A DNA stretch of 64,000 bases, taken from NCBI GenBank assembly GCA_020744425.1, contig JAGMUV010000003.1:1550001-1614000 (forward strand). Direction: 5' to 3'. Source of the stretch: Dactylonectria macrodidyma. Its lineage: Eukaryota; Ascomycota; Sordariomycetes; Hypocreales; Nectriaceae. A program made the translations under genes and the position numbers. Shown piece by piece: positions 48,334 through 58,576 of the stretch (position 1 is its first letter; every line of letters begins with the position of its first letter). The notes under the pieces were generated by a model. The model did not search any database. It was not told the DNA's origin and saw nothing but the letters and a program-made list of their open reading frames with translations.

Positions 48334-48771
48334 TCAGTCGTTTTGCGCGTTGATGATGGCCACGTTTCTCATGACTTGCATCATCCACCCCTCGTTGATA
48401 TCAGCTAGCGACTCGAGGAACGCTATTTCTTCTGGGGATATTTCAGATGCCGGCTTCGCTGCTAGTCGCCTCAAGAAGTATCGTTCGTTTTTGATCCAGT
48501 TCTTGAATCGTCGGTTACCTCTAAAGAGGCGCAGTCTTAAGAACACCTCGGTCTCGAAGATCGCCAAGGCGACTCGCTCGCTGTCAGAGAGTCGCCAGGT
48601 CTTGATGGTTCTGGTTTCTTTAAGACCACATCCTGCTACTGCAGCCTTCAGCTTGTTAAGGGTTTCTGTATCCCTGCTAAGCTCAGTATCTAGGTCATAT
48701 ATAGAGAGAGCATAGCGGCTGCCGAAACCCGAGTTGCTAGGAGCGTGGAGTGTGTTGCGCTGGACGTTCAT
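48334..48771 (-). CDS. 145-aa hypothetical protein carried in the TA-flanked element
   Basis: Not recognised. Starts at ATG 48771 (MNVQRNTLHAPSNSGFG), the first Met in frame; upstream codons lack ATG. Helical and charged, with SERVALAIFETEVFLRLRLF, NWIKNERYFLRRLAAKPAS and SPEEIAFLESLADINEGWM. No DDE/D transposase catalytic spacing, zinc finger or signal peptide. Intact and of normal base composition although AT-rich DNA surrounds it, so it may be cargo or a host gene captured by the element. The 13-bp tandem repeat lies about 160 bp upstream in its likely promoter. Could also be a degenerate transposase fragment. Confidence 0.45.
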   Translation of the reverse strand: MNVQRNTLHAPSNSGFGSRYALSIYDLDTELSRDTETLNKLKAAVAGCGLKETRTIKTWRLSDSERVALAIFETEVFLRLRLFRGNRRFKNWIKNERYFLRRLAAKPASEISPEEIAFLESLADINEGWMMQVMRNVAIINAQND

Positions 48772-48932
48772 TGTGGTGTTCGTTGTGGTTGGTCTCTGAT
48801 GAGCTGAATTGCGATCTGGAATTGTAAAGAGCTGAATTGCGACGTGAGTATGAGTTGGAACTGCGACGAGGTAACTTGGAATGCGACGAACCCTCACGGG
48901 GCTTTTATCGCATGACGATTTTGCCTTCCGAC

Positions 48933-48983
48933 ATCTAGCTTTTCCATCTAGCTTTTCTATCTAGCTTTTCTATCTAGCTTTCC
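48933..48983. repeat. 13-bp tandem repeat, four copies
   Basis: Four head-to-tail ATCTAGCTTTTCY units (the last is one base shorter), upstream of the small ORF inside the element. Confidence 0.85.
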
Positions 48984-49474
48984 AGCTGCTTGACGCATCT
49001 CGAAGGGTTGATTGGGACAGCAAGGCTTGTACCCTGATGCAGTAGAAACTCTAGTCATTCTGAGTTGCTGTTGCCTTGGGCTTGGGTTTTGGGCCCTCAC
49101 ACTGTTATTCACTATTGGTTGTTTTTTTTTTTTTTTTTTACTGTTTAACCTCTGGCCCCTCTCTGAGTGTGCGCTGCCAAAGGACCATAACCTTAATAAG
49201 TATAAAACTTTTTTTTATAATATATATATATATATATAAAATTTATATTTAAAGTTTTTTCTTTAAAAATATTTTTTTATAATATTTTAAAAAAGATCTT
49301 ATTTCTTAGTAATTTCTTAAGAAGAGTGTAAAAGAATTCTAAAAAAATAAATTTTATTAATAGCTATAAAATAAAAATATTTCTTTATAATTTTAAGGTT
49401 AAATTATTATATATAATTAACTGAGATATATTTAAATGTTATTGGATTTAATACGGATATATTAAATCGCTAAT

Positions 49475-49529
49475 TTTGGTGTAAAATGGTGACGGAGTTC
49501 CGGGTTGACGGACTTGTGGGTCCAGACTC
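49475..49529. repeat. right terminal inverted repeat
   Basis: Complement of 47631-47685 with about three mismatches. Just outside it, TGACAGTCAC occurs twice (about 49541 and 49582). Confidence 0.75.
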
Positions 49530-49962
49530 TACATAATAATGACAGTCACCTGGCTACTCTAAAACAGTGTTAAAGCGCTGTGACAGTCACTTCGCCCTTA
49601 CGAAAAACAGGCTGTGGCGCAGGCTGTAGCGCAGTGGAAAATTCTGGTAGGTGGCTGAAAGACTCCGGTGGCCGAAAGACCCCCCTCCCGACTTAGCAAA
49701 AGCATCACCCTGCCGATCTCCCTGCCACCCACTGGAGTTGCTGTTCAAGAGAACAGCGACACTATTGTCCCTGGCAGAGATGGCATGTGGTTTCCTGTGA
49801 ACAGACTCACAGATGTAAGTCCGTTTCGCTACTTTACCTTTCCAAGGTTTTCGATTTGCAAGATATTTACTGATGTATTCCAGCTTTTTTAATTACATCG
49901 GACTTCCCGACATCTAAGTTCGTCATCCAAGGCAAGAGGTGGACCTCTCATTCATCGCGAAG

Positions 49963-52900
49963 ATGGCAAAGAAACGTGCCAGAGTGAGTTCCCGATATGC
50001 ACTGTTTCCCTCATCGACTGTTCTAACTGAATCAAGGCTGGAGCTCCACGTTCCGAAGGAAAAAGAAGACGCCTGGCTCCTATGTCTAACGATTCTTCAA
50101 TCACACCGAGACCAGAAGCAGCTGAGACTGCGAGCAACCCTTCGCTAGGCGCTACCTATCTAACGCTTAGATGTCCGGTTCCAGGTTGCGATGTCTAGTA
50201 CAACATGCCCTCGGCCAAATCTTCCATGCGAGACCATATCAAGAAGAAGCACCCAGGGATTCCTTCACTCAAATGCGACTTTCCAGGTTGTCACCTTCTC
50301 TTTCATACAGGCAAAGAAAAGAAAGAACACTACAGAAACGATCACAGTACAGACTCAGACACTACGTGGCTCTGCCCCGTGACCGATTGCCAGCTGGCAT
50401 ATAACACAATATACCAAATGCACACGCACTTTAGGAGGTCGCATCCTGAACATGGCCGTATAGCATGCTCCAGCCCTCTGTGTCCTGAACTGTTTAGGTC
50501 CGACCAGGACAGGGACTCGCACGCGTTGGATGCGCACGCGGAGAGCGTCGTACATTGCCGCCTCAAGGATAAAGGCTGCAAGACTTTCTTCCTCCGCCGT
50601 GCGGCGGAGCTCCAACACTTCAAGATCGTCCATACCGACGAAGCATGGACCTGCCCAATTGAAGAATGCGACGAGGTCTTCACGTCCCCTCGCCATCGGA
50701 ACCGTCATATGGGGTCCTGTCACCCAGATATCGAATATAACAAATGTCCAGCAAGGAGATGCGATGAGATGTTCCTCAACAATTTGGACATGCAATCTCA
50801 TCTCGAACAGAAGCATCCTCACATGCGGACTTTTCCTTGCCCATACGAGGATTGTGAGGTCGTGTGCAAATCCCAGCATGCTCTCCACCTGCATCAGAGA
50901 TCTGAACATCTCAAGTTAGAGTTTCCGTGCCCAGTGGAAGGCTGCTCAAAAACGTTAACGTCGAAACTCGGGATTAAGAAACATGTCTAGGTTGTACATG
51001 AAGGCACCTGTTTCCCCTGCCACGAGGAGGGTTGCGCAAAGATTTTCAGTTCCTCGTCAAGCTTGGCAAGGCATATCAAAAACAGACACGGCCCCGTCAC
51101 AATCCCGTGCCTTCATCCGGGCTGCGAATCGGTCTTCCGTTCTGAGGGAAGCTTGAAAAGCCATATGAAGAAGGTACATGATCACACGCCGCCACTGATC
51201 CACCCGTGCCCCATGGCAGATCGAGAAGGATGCTGGGAACGATTCTCAGACCTGAAAGCGGCAGCCATGCATGCCAACGTGGCGCACCATGGAAAATTTC
51301 CTTGTGTTTTGCATGAAGAGAGCGGCTGTATAGAATTGTTTGCAGACAAAGCGACGGCAACCTTTCATGCATACAGACACCGTCGGTGGGTTTGCTCCAT
51401 TCCGCAATGTGTGGATAATGTCATGGGCCGAGGAACATATCGAGATGTATATCTCGAGCATGAAAAGAAGCATAGAGAATTAGGTCATTTCACCACTCTG
51501 ACGGACGTTCCGAAACCTAAGGAGTTCATCATACGCACAGACTTTGCGGATGCGGATGCGACTGCGACTGCGGCCGAGGGCGACGAATCTCTTACTGAAG
51601 ATGACACCATCAGTGATTTTGAAGCTGATGACAGTCCAGGGAAAGGGGATTTCCGCTAGGTGTCGGGAATTTTGGCCCCCTTCCCTCTGTCACGTGCCGT
51701 TTTCGCCATTGACATAATCGAGGAACAGCAGCGCTCCTTGTCGGAAAGAAATAATAAGCTACTGGGTGGTGAGTCCAGCCATGTACAGTCCATAACGACT
51801 ATCGATGACTGACTTACAACTAGAATATCTAGACTTCTCGACTCGTTCCCTTGCTCATCTGGGCCTCAACTGCATGGTGCCTTGCCGAGTTGTCGACAAC
51901 ATGATCAGCAGACTTTGCCCATCGTCCGCGACCTTAAGCTTTGAGACCACAGCTCTTCGCCGTGGTAAAGGCGGACCGTACATGCGGACCAGATGCATCT
52001 CGTGTCAAACTGAATTTGACCTGAGTAACGCGCTTGAGAAGCATGACCTCAAAGCAAGTAGCCATGATCAGATATGCGAGAACAAACGTTGCACCAAACC
52101 TGGCTTCGGCGGCTCAAGATTTTGCAAAGATCACCTCTCTGCATGGCACGACCCAAACCCTCTTGAAACAGACCTCCCGCAACTTCAAAACTACGAGAGC
52201 ATGTCTCTCCGTTTTTGCAAGTCAAGTGGTCCGACGAACCTGCCATGGGGAAAGTCCTTGCGCTCATGGACTCCATTGGGGCCGGGAAGTCGCCTGCCTC
52301 GGCGCTCAGATTCGTCGATCTTGAGTATAACATTTTCACGGGGAGAGTATTCGAAATTGGCATGTGCGATGCTTATGGAACTAAGACGATGGACTGCCGG
52401 ACCTTGTATGGATCCGAAGCCCTCCGAGCAATCAGTCAAAAAAGCTCCACTGCTGATTGCGACATGGATCGCATGATGATGAAGTCGGTCCAAGCACATC
52501 ACTGTACTCAGGGCTCAAAGACTGCAAAGCAGATTGCAGACGAGCTAAGGCGGCAGGGCATCTCGCAAGAGACTTATTTCATAGTCTGGCACTTCCACAC
52601 AAATGACCTGTCACGATTGCGCGAGTGGTTAGAGTCAGAGGGGGAGTATGGGGTACTCCCCCCCTGACTCCCAGTGCATCCCATTGATCCCTTACTTTCA
52701 GAGAAACCTTCGAGGAGCCAAACTACCAGACGACAAGCGGTTCCCGTTGACCTTGCCAATCATCTTTCCCATCATGATGGGCACGGATCACGTACTGGCC
52801 GGGAAGAATCACCACGCCCTCGTGGATGCGCAGCAGCTGCAGTGTATGATGGCCATTTTTCGGGTGCTATGTCTGTCTCCTCAGAACCGTCCGAATGGCT

Positions 52901-52986
52901 GGTTGGAGCAGTTCCTTCAGGACCCTTCCTCACACCGAGCGGGCCTTCGCCAGGCCATGTTGGAGTCGTTCTGGAAGGGTTCTTGA
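49963..52986 (+). pseudogene. decayed multi-C2H2 zinc-finger / DEDDh exonuclease-like gene
   Basis: Exon 1 49963-49983 (MAKKRAR), exon 2 from 50037, intron 51769-51823 (donor gtgagt), then a last exon. Exon 2 stays in one frame over 1.7 kb and encodes about ten C2H2 fingers, such as CPVPGCDV..., CDFPGCHLLFHT and CPIEECDEVFTSPRHRNRHMG. It is interrupted only by TAG at 50196-50198 (inside finger 1), 50988-50990 (KKHV-TAG-VVHEG) and 51657-51659. After the intron come a CISCQTEFDLSNALEKH finger and a Cys/His cluster, then a frame change (52145-52190). The next segment has the ExoI motif FVDLEYNIFTGRVFEIG and ends in a C-run (7 C near 52657) that shifts frame again; downstream lies the ExoIII-like NHHALVDAQQL. 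The pattern fits an inactivated DEDDh 3'-5' exonuclease fused to DNA/RNA-binding fingers. Treating both halves as one gene is inference from unbroken frame. Confidence 0.6.
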
Positions 52987-54640
52987 GTCGGGGGCCTGCT
53001 ACCGCGGTTTGGGAATGCGAATGTTGTATTTAGTTGCTTTCGGATGGCAAAATCTCTTAGGAATTGATTGCTTCGCACCTCTATAAGCTCTCTTGCTCGC
53101 GACAATTCGAGAATGTCTTCGTCCCTGGCGTTGAAAACACGGATGAAGAATGCATTAAGCCGCTATAAGGACACTGTTTGGGGCCAACTGCTACGTAGCG
53201 CGATCAGCGGCCAGGCAATGCAGTCGACAAGAGATTGTGGCCATATTGAATACCGATCCTCTGGGCAGATTGTTACCTTTGACTCCTGTTTTAAAGAAGA
53301 AGTCACAGGGAGAATGTGAAAAGGGGACTAGGTGACACAACCAACCCGCGGGGCGATAGCAAGTCTGCCGGCTGTGGTTTCACGAAGCTTCACCAGCTGC
53401 CTAAAAGGATGTTCTGTTGGGTCGCCCCGACCAGGATATCGTCCGAGTTGATGATGAGCGACTTTCCAGAGCGGATAACCCTGGTCATTCGGAAATCTTC
53501 CAATGTAGTTGCACATAATAGACTCCGCCTGTCACTCATTGTAGAAGGAGAGGCACAAACAGAGCAGAGCAGGAAGATGGCGCCCAAGCTTGGGATCTTC
53601 CTATCAGAAACCACCACGGCGTCGCTCTTCTTGTGGGTAACATATTAGCACTAAACAAACGGATTCGGTCGCCGACTGGCTTGTCGCTGAGCTTTCTTCT
53701 AGGGTACGGCGATGTTGGGGATGCCCCTCTGGCGGCCTCTTTGAAAGTAACCGTGGTTGGTACCGACGTCTCGTCAACGCCGAGTCCTGCATCGAGGTCG
53801 GTTTGCTGACCCTTCTCGAGTCCATCCAGCCTGTCCAGAGTCCATCCAGCCTGTCCAGAGTCCATCCGGCCTGTCCAGCGCTAGCAATGTTTCGGGAGAT
53901 TTCGGGCACAACAGTTTCTCAGCTGGCCGGGGCTAAAGGCAAAGGGGTGTCGTCGACGTGAAACTCTGCTTCGTCGCTGGGATCTAGACGGAGGGCGTCC
54001 GCAAGAAACTGGCTATTTGTCGCCGCGCTGATAAAGCTTTCTGAAGTCTCAGAGACTGAGAATTCTGACTTGACTGATGTTGTTGATGTGCTCATGGTCT
54101 CCACGTCAGATCGTGCTGTTTGCTGGGTTGGAGTGCCGGAATCATTATCATCTTCTATGTTAGAGAAGCTTCGAATTCGTGCAAATTAGTGTTTAGCGGC
54201 GCATGGCGGACTTGAAAAATTAAAGGAAGCATTCCCATCCATGAATATTCATGAGGGCAGTTCTGACAGACAATCATTTGTCGCAAGATGAGGGGATCCA
54301 AATAAGGCTGGCTGCTGAAATGTACGGTTTGCGGCCCGCGACTTACGCCAGCGATTCAGCCTTGTCGATCGACGTGAAGCCCAACATGCATCTTGGCAAC
54401 ACTGCCTCACTTCTCGTCCCCACCTTGAATCATTCAACAAGAACGTCGACTCATCAGTCGTGTGCTATCGTGTGAGAAAAGCAGACTTGCTTTTGTATTT
54501 CATAGGCAGTCGAGATGTCCATCTTTTTGACATCTCAATGAGAGCAGCAAGGCCGTTGCGTCGTGCCGAATCCCTATGGAAAACCGTCGTCGACCCAACA
54601 ATGACGTCTTCATCAACGAGACCACGCCTTTGATCTAACC
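52987..54640. other. degenerate sequence with no assignable gene
   Basis: Short frames only, such as 53115-53319 (+; ALKTRMKNALSRYKDTVWGQ) and a Ser/Thr-rich 61-aa frame at 53919-54104 (-). These could be gene fragments but have no recognised family. A 20-bp tandem repeat lies at 53819-53878. Confidence 0.35.
53819..53878. repeat. 20-bp tandem repeat, three copies
   Basis: Three consecutive AGTCCATCCAGCCTGTCCAG units, the third with one change (CCGG for CCAG). Confidence 0.9.
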
Positions 54641-55095
54641 CTCTCTGCGGAGCAAACATGACCGCTTTAAAAGCCGTACTGAATTTCTCGCCAGGCTTAT
54701 GCGCTTCATCAACCCGATGTCGTTTTCTCTGGCCTGCTCTGCCATCATCATCCTGCCTCTCTTTCTACGGGCCGATGTGCTAAGCACAGGCGGTGCCTTC
54801 ACGACCGTGACGAAGAATACGTAGTTGCCAGGAAGTGTCTTCGCTGGCATCCTCGTTTTTCAACTCGCTTGTCTATCTCAGCCCGCAGGTTCTCTCATCC
54901 AAGACGGTGCGCTGGGGACGTGGAGGTTTTCGCCAATATACTGCCTGCTGGACTCGATATCGATTTTCCTGACCTTCTTCTCCTTGGCCGTGCTGGACCG
55001 CTGTGATCTTCCAGCAGCATGCTCGATTCTCATGGCGGCGCGTTACCGGTCTTTCCGTGTTCATCCCGAGCGACCTCCAATGCTCAGTAAGTGTA
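54640..55095 (+). pseudogene. fragment of a membrane protein with in-frame TAG
   Basis: One frame reads FKSRTEFLARLMRFINPMSF, then hydrophobic SLACSAIIILPLFL, a TAG at 54822-54824, then LPGSVFAGILVFQLACLSQ, CLLDSISIFLTFFSLAVL and AACSILMAARYRSF. Three or four membrane segments are likely. No start codon fits and a TGA precedes it, so it looks like a relic. Family not recognised. The TAG is again a CAG-to-TAG type change in otherwise smooth coding sequence (inference). Confidence 0.35.
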
Positions 55096-55139
55096 ACCTA
55101 ACCGTTCTGCTAACATAGACCCCGGTCTATCCCTTAGGA

Positions 55140-55560
55140 ACCCATCCTTGCGCTACCCTATACCCCGTACAGGCTAGCTTGAGGACACGACCGTTACAGT
55201 TAAATAATAAAGAGTAAGGAAGGAGTGATTATAGTCTACTACAGCCTTATATATATTAAGAATTAAAGTACTAAACCCTATAGCGAAGGTAATAAGAGCA
55301 ATCTAACGCTTATATAATATTTATACTACAGAAGCCGAGCATTAGGCGCTATAGTATTAAGAGATGAAGGGTGCTAGAAGCCAGGCTTATAAGCTAACTG
55401 GCACTCATTACTACGCTCCTAGCAGTAGTGATTAGATCCTTAACTATGGCGAAGGTCGTATAAAGTTAATAAGAGACGGAGTAAGCGTAAGGTGATGTTA
55501 GCTGTGATGGACGGGTTCGCATGTATCCTGTCAGAGGGGGGGCGGTTAAAGTGATTAAAG
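55140..55560. repeat. TA-rich degraded repeat relic
   Basis: About 420 nt dense in TA (TATATTAAG, CTATAGCG, TTATAATATT) with few CpA/TpG and no open frame, in sharp contrast to both flanks. This is the composition expected of a RIP-mutated repeat; the original element cannot be identified. Confidence 0.5.
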
Positions 55561-55887
55561 TCTGAGCATTATGGAGCAAGGGTGATGAAAACCCGAGGAA
55601 GAGCGGCGTTGCTGACTAACCGGGCCAGGATGCGAGTTGCCCGAGTTTCGTGGATGACTACCTAGGTAGGTAAACTGTTAGATACGTAAGGAAGGAGGGA
55701 TGGACTGGCAACGAGGGGGGCCTAGCGTAAAAGGTGATTTGAATTGCAATTTCATAATCAAGAGCCAATCCAAGAACGCCGAACTCTTGTTCACGATCAT
55801 AACAGTTGCGGATGCCCGCGGAGATATTTAAATAATATTTACATCAGGTGTGTAGGCGACACAACAAAGAAAAAATAAAGTACACAA

Positions 55888-57330
55888 CTACCATCTGGGT
55901 GAGGGTCTCCCCTGTGGTGTTTGGTGTCTACCCAGGCCGGCAAATGGATTACTCGTGCCGCCCAGACTTGATCCATTCAGCCTCCTACCATCTATGTTCC
56001 TCGAGGGCGTTCCCTGTTGGCCCTGATTCCGCTGTTCATATGCGGCCATCTCCCGTGAGTTCCGCGGGGATTGAGTTTCTTGAGAGGTAAGTTCATTCAG
56101 GCTCGTAGCCTTCTTTAGGGGCGATCTGTTGTGGGTGTGGATCCCCATGCTACCACCAAAGTTCATGCTCGGCACAGCTGACGAGGTTCCTGCATTCGAG
56201 GTTCCAGTGGAGGTGTAGCCCGCCGGCAAGCTATGCCGAGGGACAGAACTTCGTTGACTGACAGCTGGCTTGAAGACTTCGGATCGGCGAGATGCTGTTG
56301 GAGGCGTGAACATTTGTGGCTTCAAAACGTTGGTTGGAGTAGATGCTCGCTCCTGTGAGAGCTTGGCGGGTTGGGTATAAGGGTTGGCATGAGTGTGGAA
56401 GCCGCGACGGATCTGGGTTGTAGGTGTACCAGTCTGAACGAATTCTCGGTGTTCAGGAGGTTGGTCCTCAGAGAACTGTGTGCCAGCATCTCTGACAACG
56501 GGGTGTAGCTGGGGGCGAACAAATTTGGTGTCATACTCATGGAGCACTTCCTTCTGTATGATTGCCGTGTCCTTAGCTTGTTGGGTGAATCCAGAGCAGA
56601 AGAAGAGAAGCTGGCCGGAGATAAGAGCTTGCAGAACCAGAGTGTTGAAAACAGTCATGCTTGGGCGTGGGTCCAGAGGAGCAAGGGGCAAAAAGAGCAT
56701 GTACACCAAGACATGCCCAGGGCCAAAGAGACAGAGGAGCCGTAGCGAAACTGGGAGTGGATCCCAGACCGACAATTCCCACACATCGGATGCCTTATCA
56801 GGGTGCGCGCGAGACTCTGGGGTGTCTGGAGCAATGATTTTCGCGAGGTATCGGAGGGGCGTCGAGGGAGACGAATTGGATTGATCGACCTTCACACGTC
56901 GAGCGGATGGGGTCGAGGGACTGACTTCCACATCCGCTGAGAAAAGTCGGTATTTGCGGGTTCGGGTAACCGTGTAGTAGGCGTTCGCAATCGAGAATAT
57001 GATGAGGATCCAGACGAGAGGGTACACCTAGAACAAAGGATCGTGAGTGGTGAGGCCAGCGTGAACGAACAAAGAAACACTTACAAAGAATGAGAGCCAA
57101 CCCGTCCCGTTGTCGTCGCTGAAGACGTCGTCGCTCGACGAAGAAGATGCTGAATTTGCGCGAGCAATCAGGAAGACGAAATTGAGGCCCAGGCCAAACT
57201 GCGTTCCTGCCGAAGTCGAATCCCAGTCCCTCGTCTCAAGCTCTTCCGACAGCCAGAGCAGAAAGTCCATCGGGTTCAAGGCAGACAAGATGCGCTCAGA
57301 GAGCGGCTGCCGGCGAACCAACCGCGGCAT
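55888..57330 (-). CDS. NUR1: nuclear rim protein 1 (Nur1/Mug154 family)
   Basis: Inner-nuclear-membrane protein that in yeast joins Heh1 in tethering rDNA to the nuclear rim. Exons 57330-57085 and 57027-55888 give about 461 aa. Starts MPRLVRRQPLSERILSALNPMDFLLWLSEE, the family signature. Membrane segments: GLGLNFVFLIARA, FFVYPLVWILIIFSIANAYY (spanning the intron), LRLLCLFGPGHVLVYMLFLP and TLVLQALISGQLLFFCSGF. The region from about 240 to the C terminus is Ser/Thr/Pro/Gln-rich and disordered, as in other filamentous-fungal members. It is divergent from VMA7 across 359 nt. Confidence 0.9.
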
Positions 57331-57689
57331 GTTGGCTGAAATTGAGTGCAACACAATTAAAAAGGTCTTTCGGTGGTCGCGTAATCGGCTACAGCGCAAC
57401 GTGCTCGAGAGGAAGAGAAATGAAAGAAGTCGATGGCACTGGGACCAGTTTTGTTGTTTACTTTGAAATGTTTGGTGAAGCAGCGCCAGCCTTTGACCAG
57501 CAACTACCTCCAGCCTACAGGGGCGCTAGGCGGCCGGCGCGGGGCGATGGTCAGAGCTTCGCCAACCGCCGGCGCCGAGCCTCAGGTGTCTCACGCCTCC
57601 CGTCTGCGATCCCTCTTCCGGATATTTCACCTCCATCAAGGGATTCACGCACACCCCGAAGCCCCCCAATCTCATTCTCAATTTTTGAG

Positions 57690-58236
57690 ATGGCTTCTCA
57701 CGCGGACTTCAAAGACCGCCAGTTCCTCGCCGTCATTGGCGACGAGGTGAGCGTTGTTCCATGACTGCGTTACCATAGACGCCTGTCCCGCTGACGTAGG
57801 CGACATCCAGGACTCAGTCACCGGATTACTTCTTGCAGGCATCGGCGTGGGTTTCTCTCTAGTTTTAGACGCCATCGCAATCAACTTCTAACTCAGTGTG
57901 CAGCATGTCACCACCGGCGCCGACGCAGAGAAGAATTTCCTTGTTGTCGACAACAAGACAGACACCGCTGCCATCGAGTCTGCCTTCAACAGCTTCACCG
58001 AGGAGCGAAAAGACATTGGCATTGTCTTGATCAACCAGCACGTTAGTTATACCCCTTGTCGATGGTACTGGTGCGGAAAGCTGATGTTCTGATAGGTGGC
58101 CGATCGAATCCGACACCGAATCGACTCCTATACCGCAGCCTTCCCCACTGTCCTAGAGATCCCCAGCAAGGACCACCCATATGACCCCGAGAAGGACAGT
58201 GTTTTGCGACGAGTACGACGACTGTTTGGAGAGTAG
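57690..58236 (+). CDS. VMA7: V-type proton ATPase subunit F
   Basis: V1-sector stalk subunit of the vacuolar H+-ATPase. Exons 57690-57746, 57811-57846, 57904-58041 and 58096-58236 give about 123 aa, the family length. Core motifs: [18 protein letters not shown] at the N terminus, [35 protein letters not shown] and [23 protein letters not shown]. Exon 2 is only 36 nt. The ATG at 57690 begins [12 protein letters not shown]. Intron 1 is 64 nt, others about 55. The gene is convergent with the NPC2-like gene. Confidence 0.95.
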
Positions 58237-58576
58237 AAGGCATAGATGTCAAAGAGGGCGGCAACGTCGAGGAACATACGGGTAGTGAACGACGCGACTA
58301 GGGTTGATATGCATTATGTCGCAGGGCGAGGGTGTAGCTCTTGTACTTTGATTTGGTGTCGAGGCATAATCGCATGCTTAATGCTTAGGGTCTGCAATCT
58401 ATGGATTACCTCCTGCGACTATCCCATGTCTAAAGCCACAGGGAGATACTAAATGAAAGTGGGAAATTTGCCAAACTGATACACTCCTAACACTACTCCG
58501 AAAAGAAAGAGCTCCCAACCCAGAAAAACAATTCCAAAATGTACGGTGTCATATTTACGCATGGCATGTCCGCTGG
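58237..58576. other. convergent 3' region
   Basis: 340 nt between the stops of VMA7 and the NPC2-like gene; holds their 3' UTRs, no gene seen. Confidence 0.45.

Larger units (their letters stand above)
47631..49529. mobile_element. 1.9-kb TA-flanked element with ~54-bp terminal inverted repeats
   Basis: Left end (47631 on) GGGTCTGGACCCACAAG...; the right end (49529 inward, minus strand) reads GAGTCTGGACCCACAAG.... The two arms match over about 54 bp with only about three differences, through CCGGAACTCCGTCACC and ATTTTACAC. A TA dinucleotide lies on each side (47629-47630 and 49530-49531), the target preferred by Tc1/mariner-type elements. Inside, two very AT-rich segments (47690-48090 and 49215-49480) flank a core of ordinary composition with one small ORF on the minus strand. 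No transposase is recognisable, so it would be non-autonomous. Confidence 0.7.

Noticed and set aside
48933..48983. CRISPR-like array from evenly spaced 13-bp repeats
   Set aside because: Repeats are directly adjacent with no spacers; a simple tandem repeat in a eukaryotic genome.
49668..49892. Open frame just upstream of the zinc-finger gene
   Set aside because: Starts without ATG and has no recognisable content; probably 5' leader of the decayed gene.
53919..54104. 61-aa Ser/Thr/Glu-rich minus-strand frame
   Set aside because: Low complexity, no family and in degenerate surroundings; not enough to call a gene.
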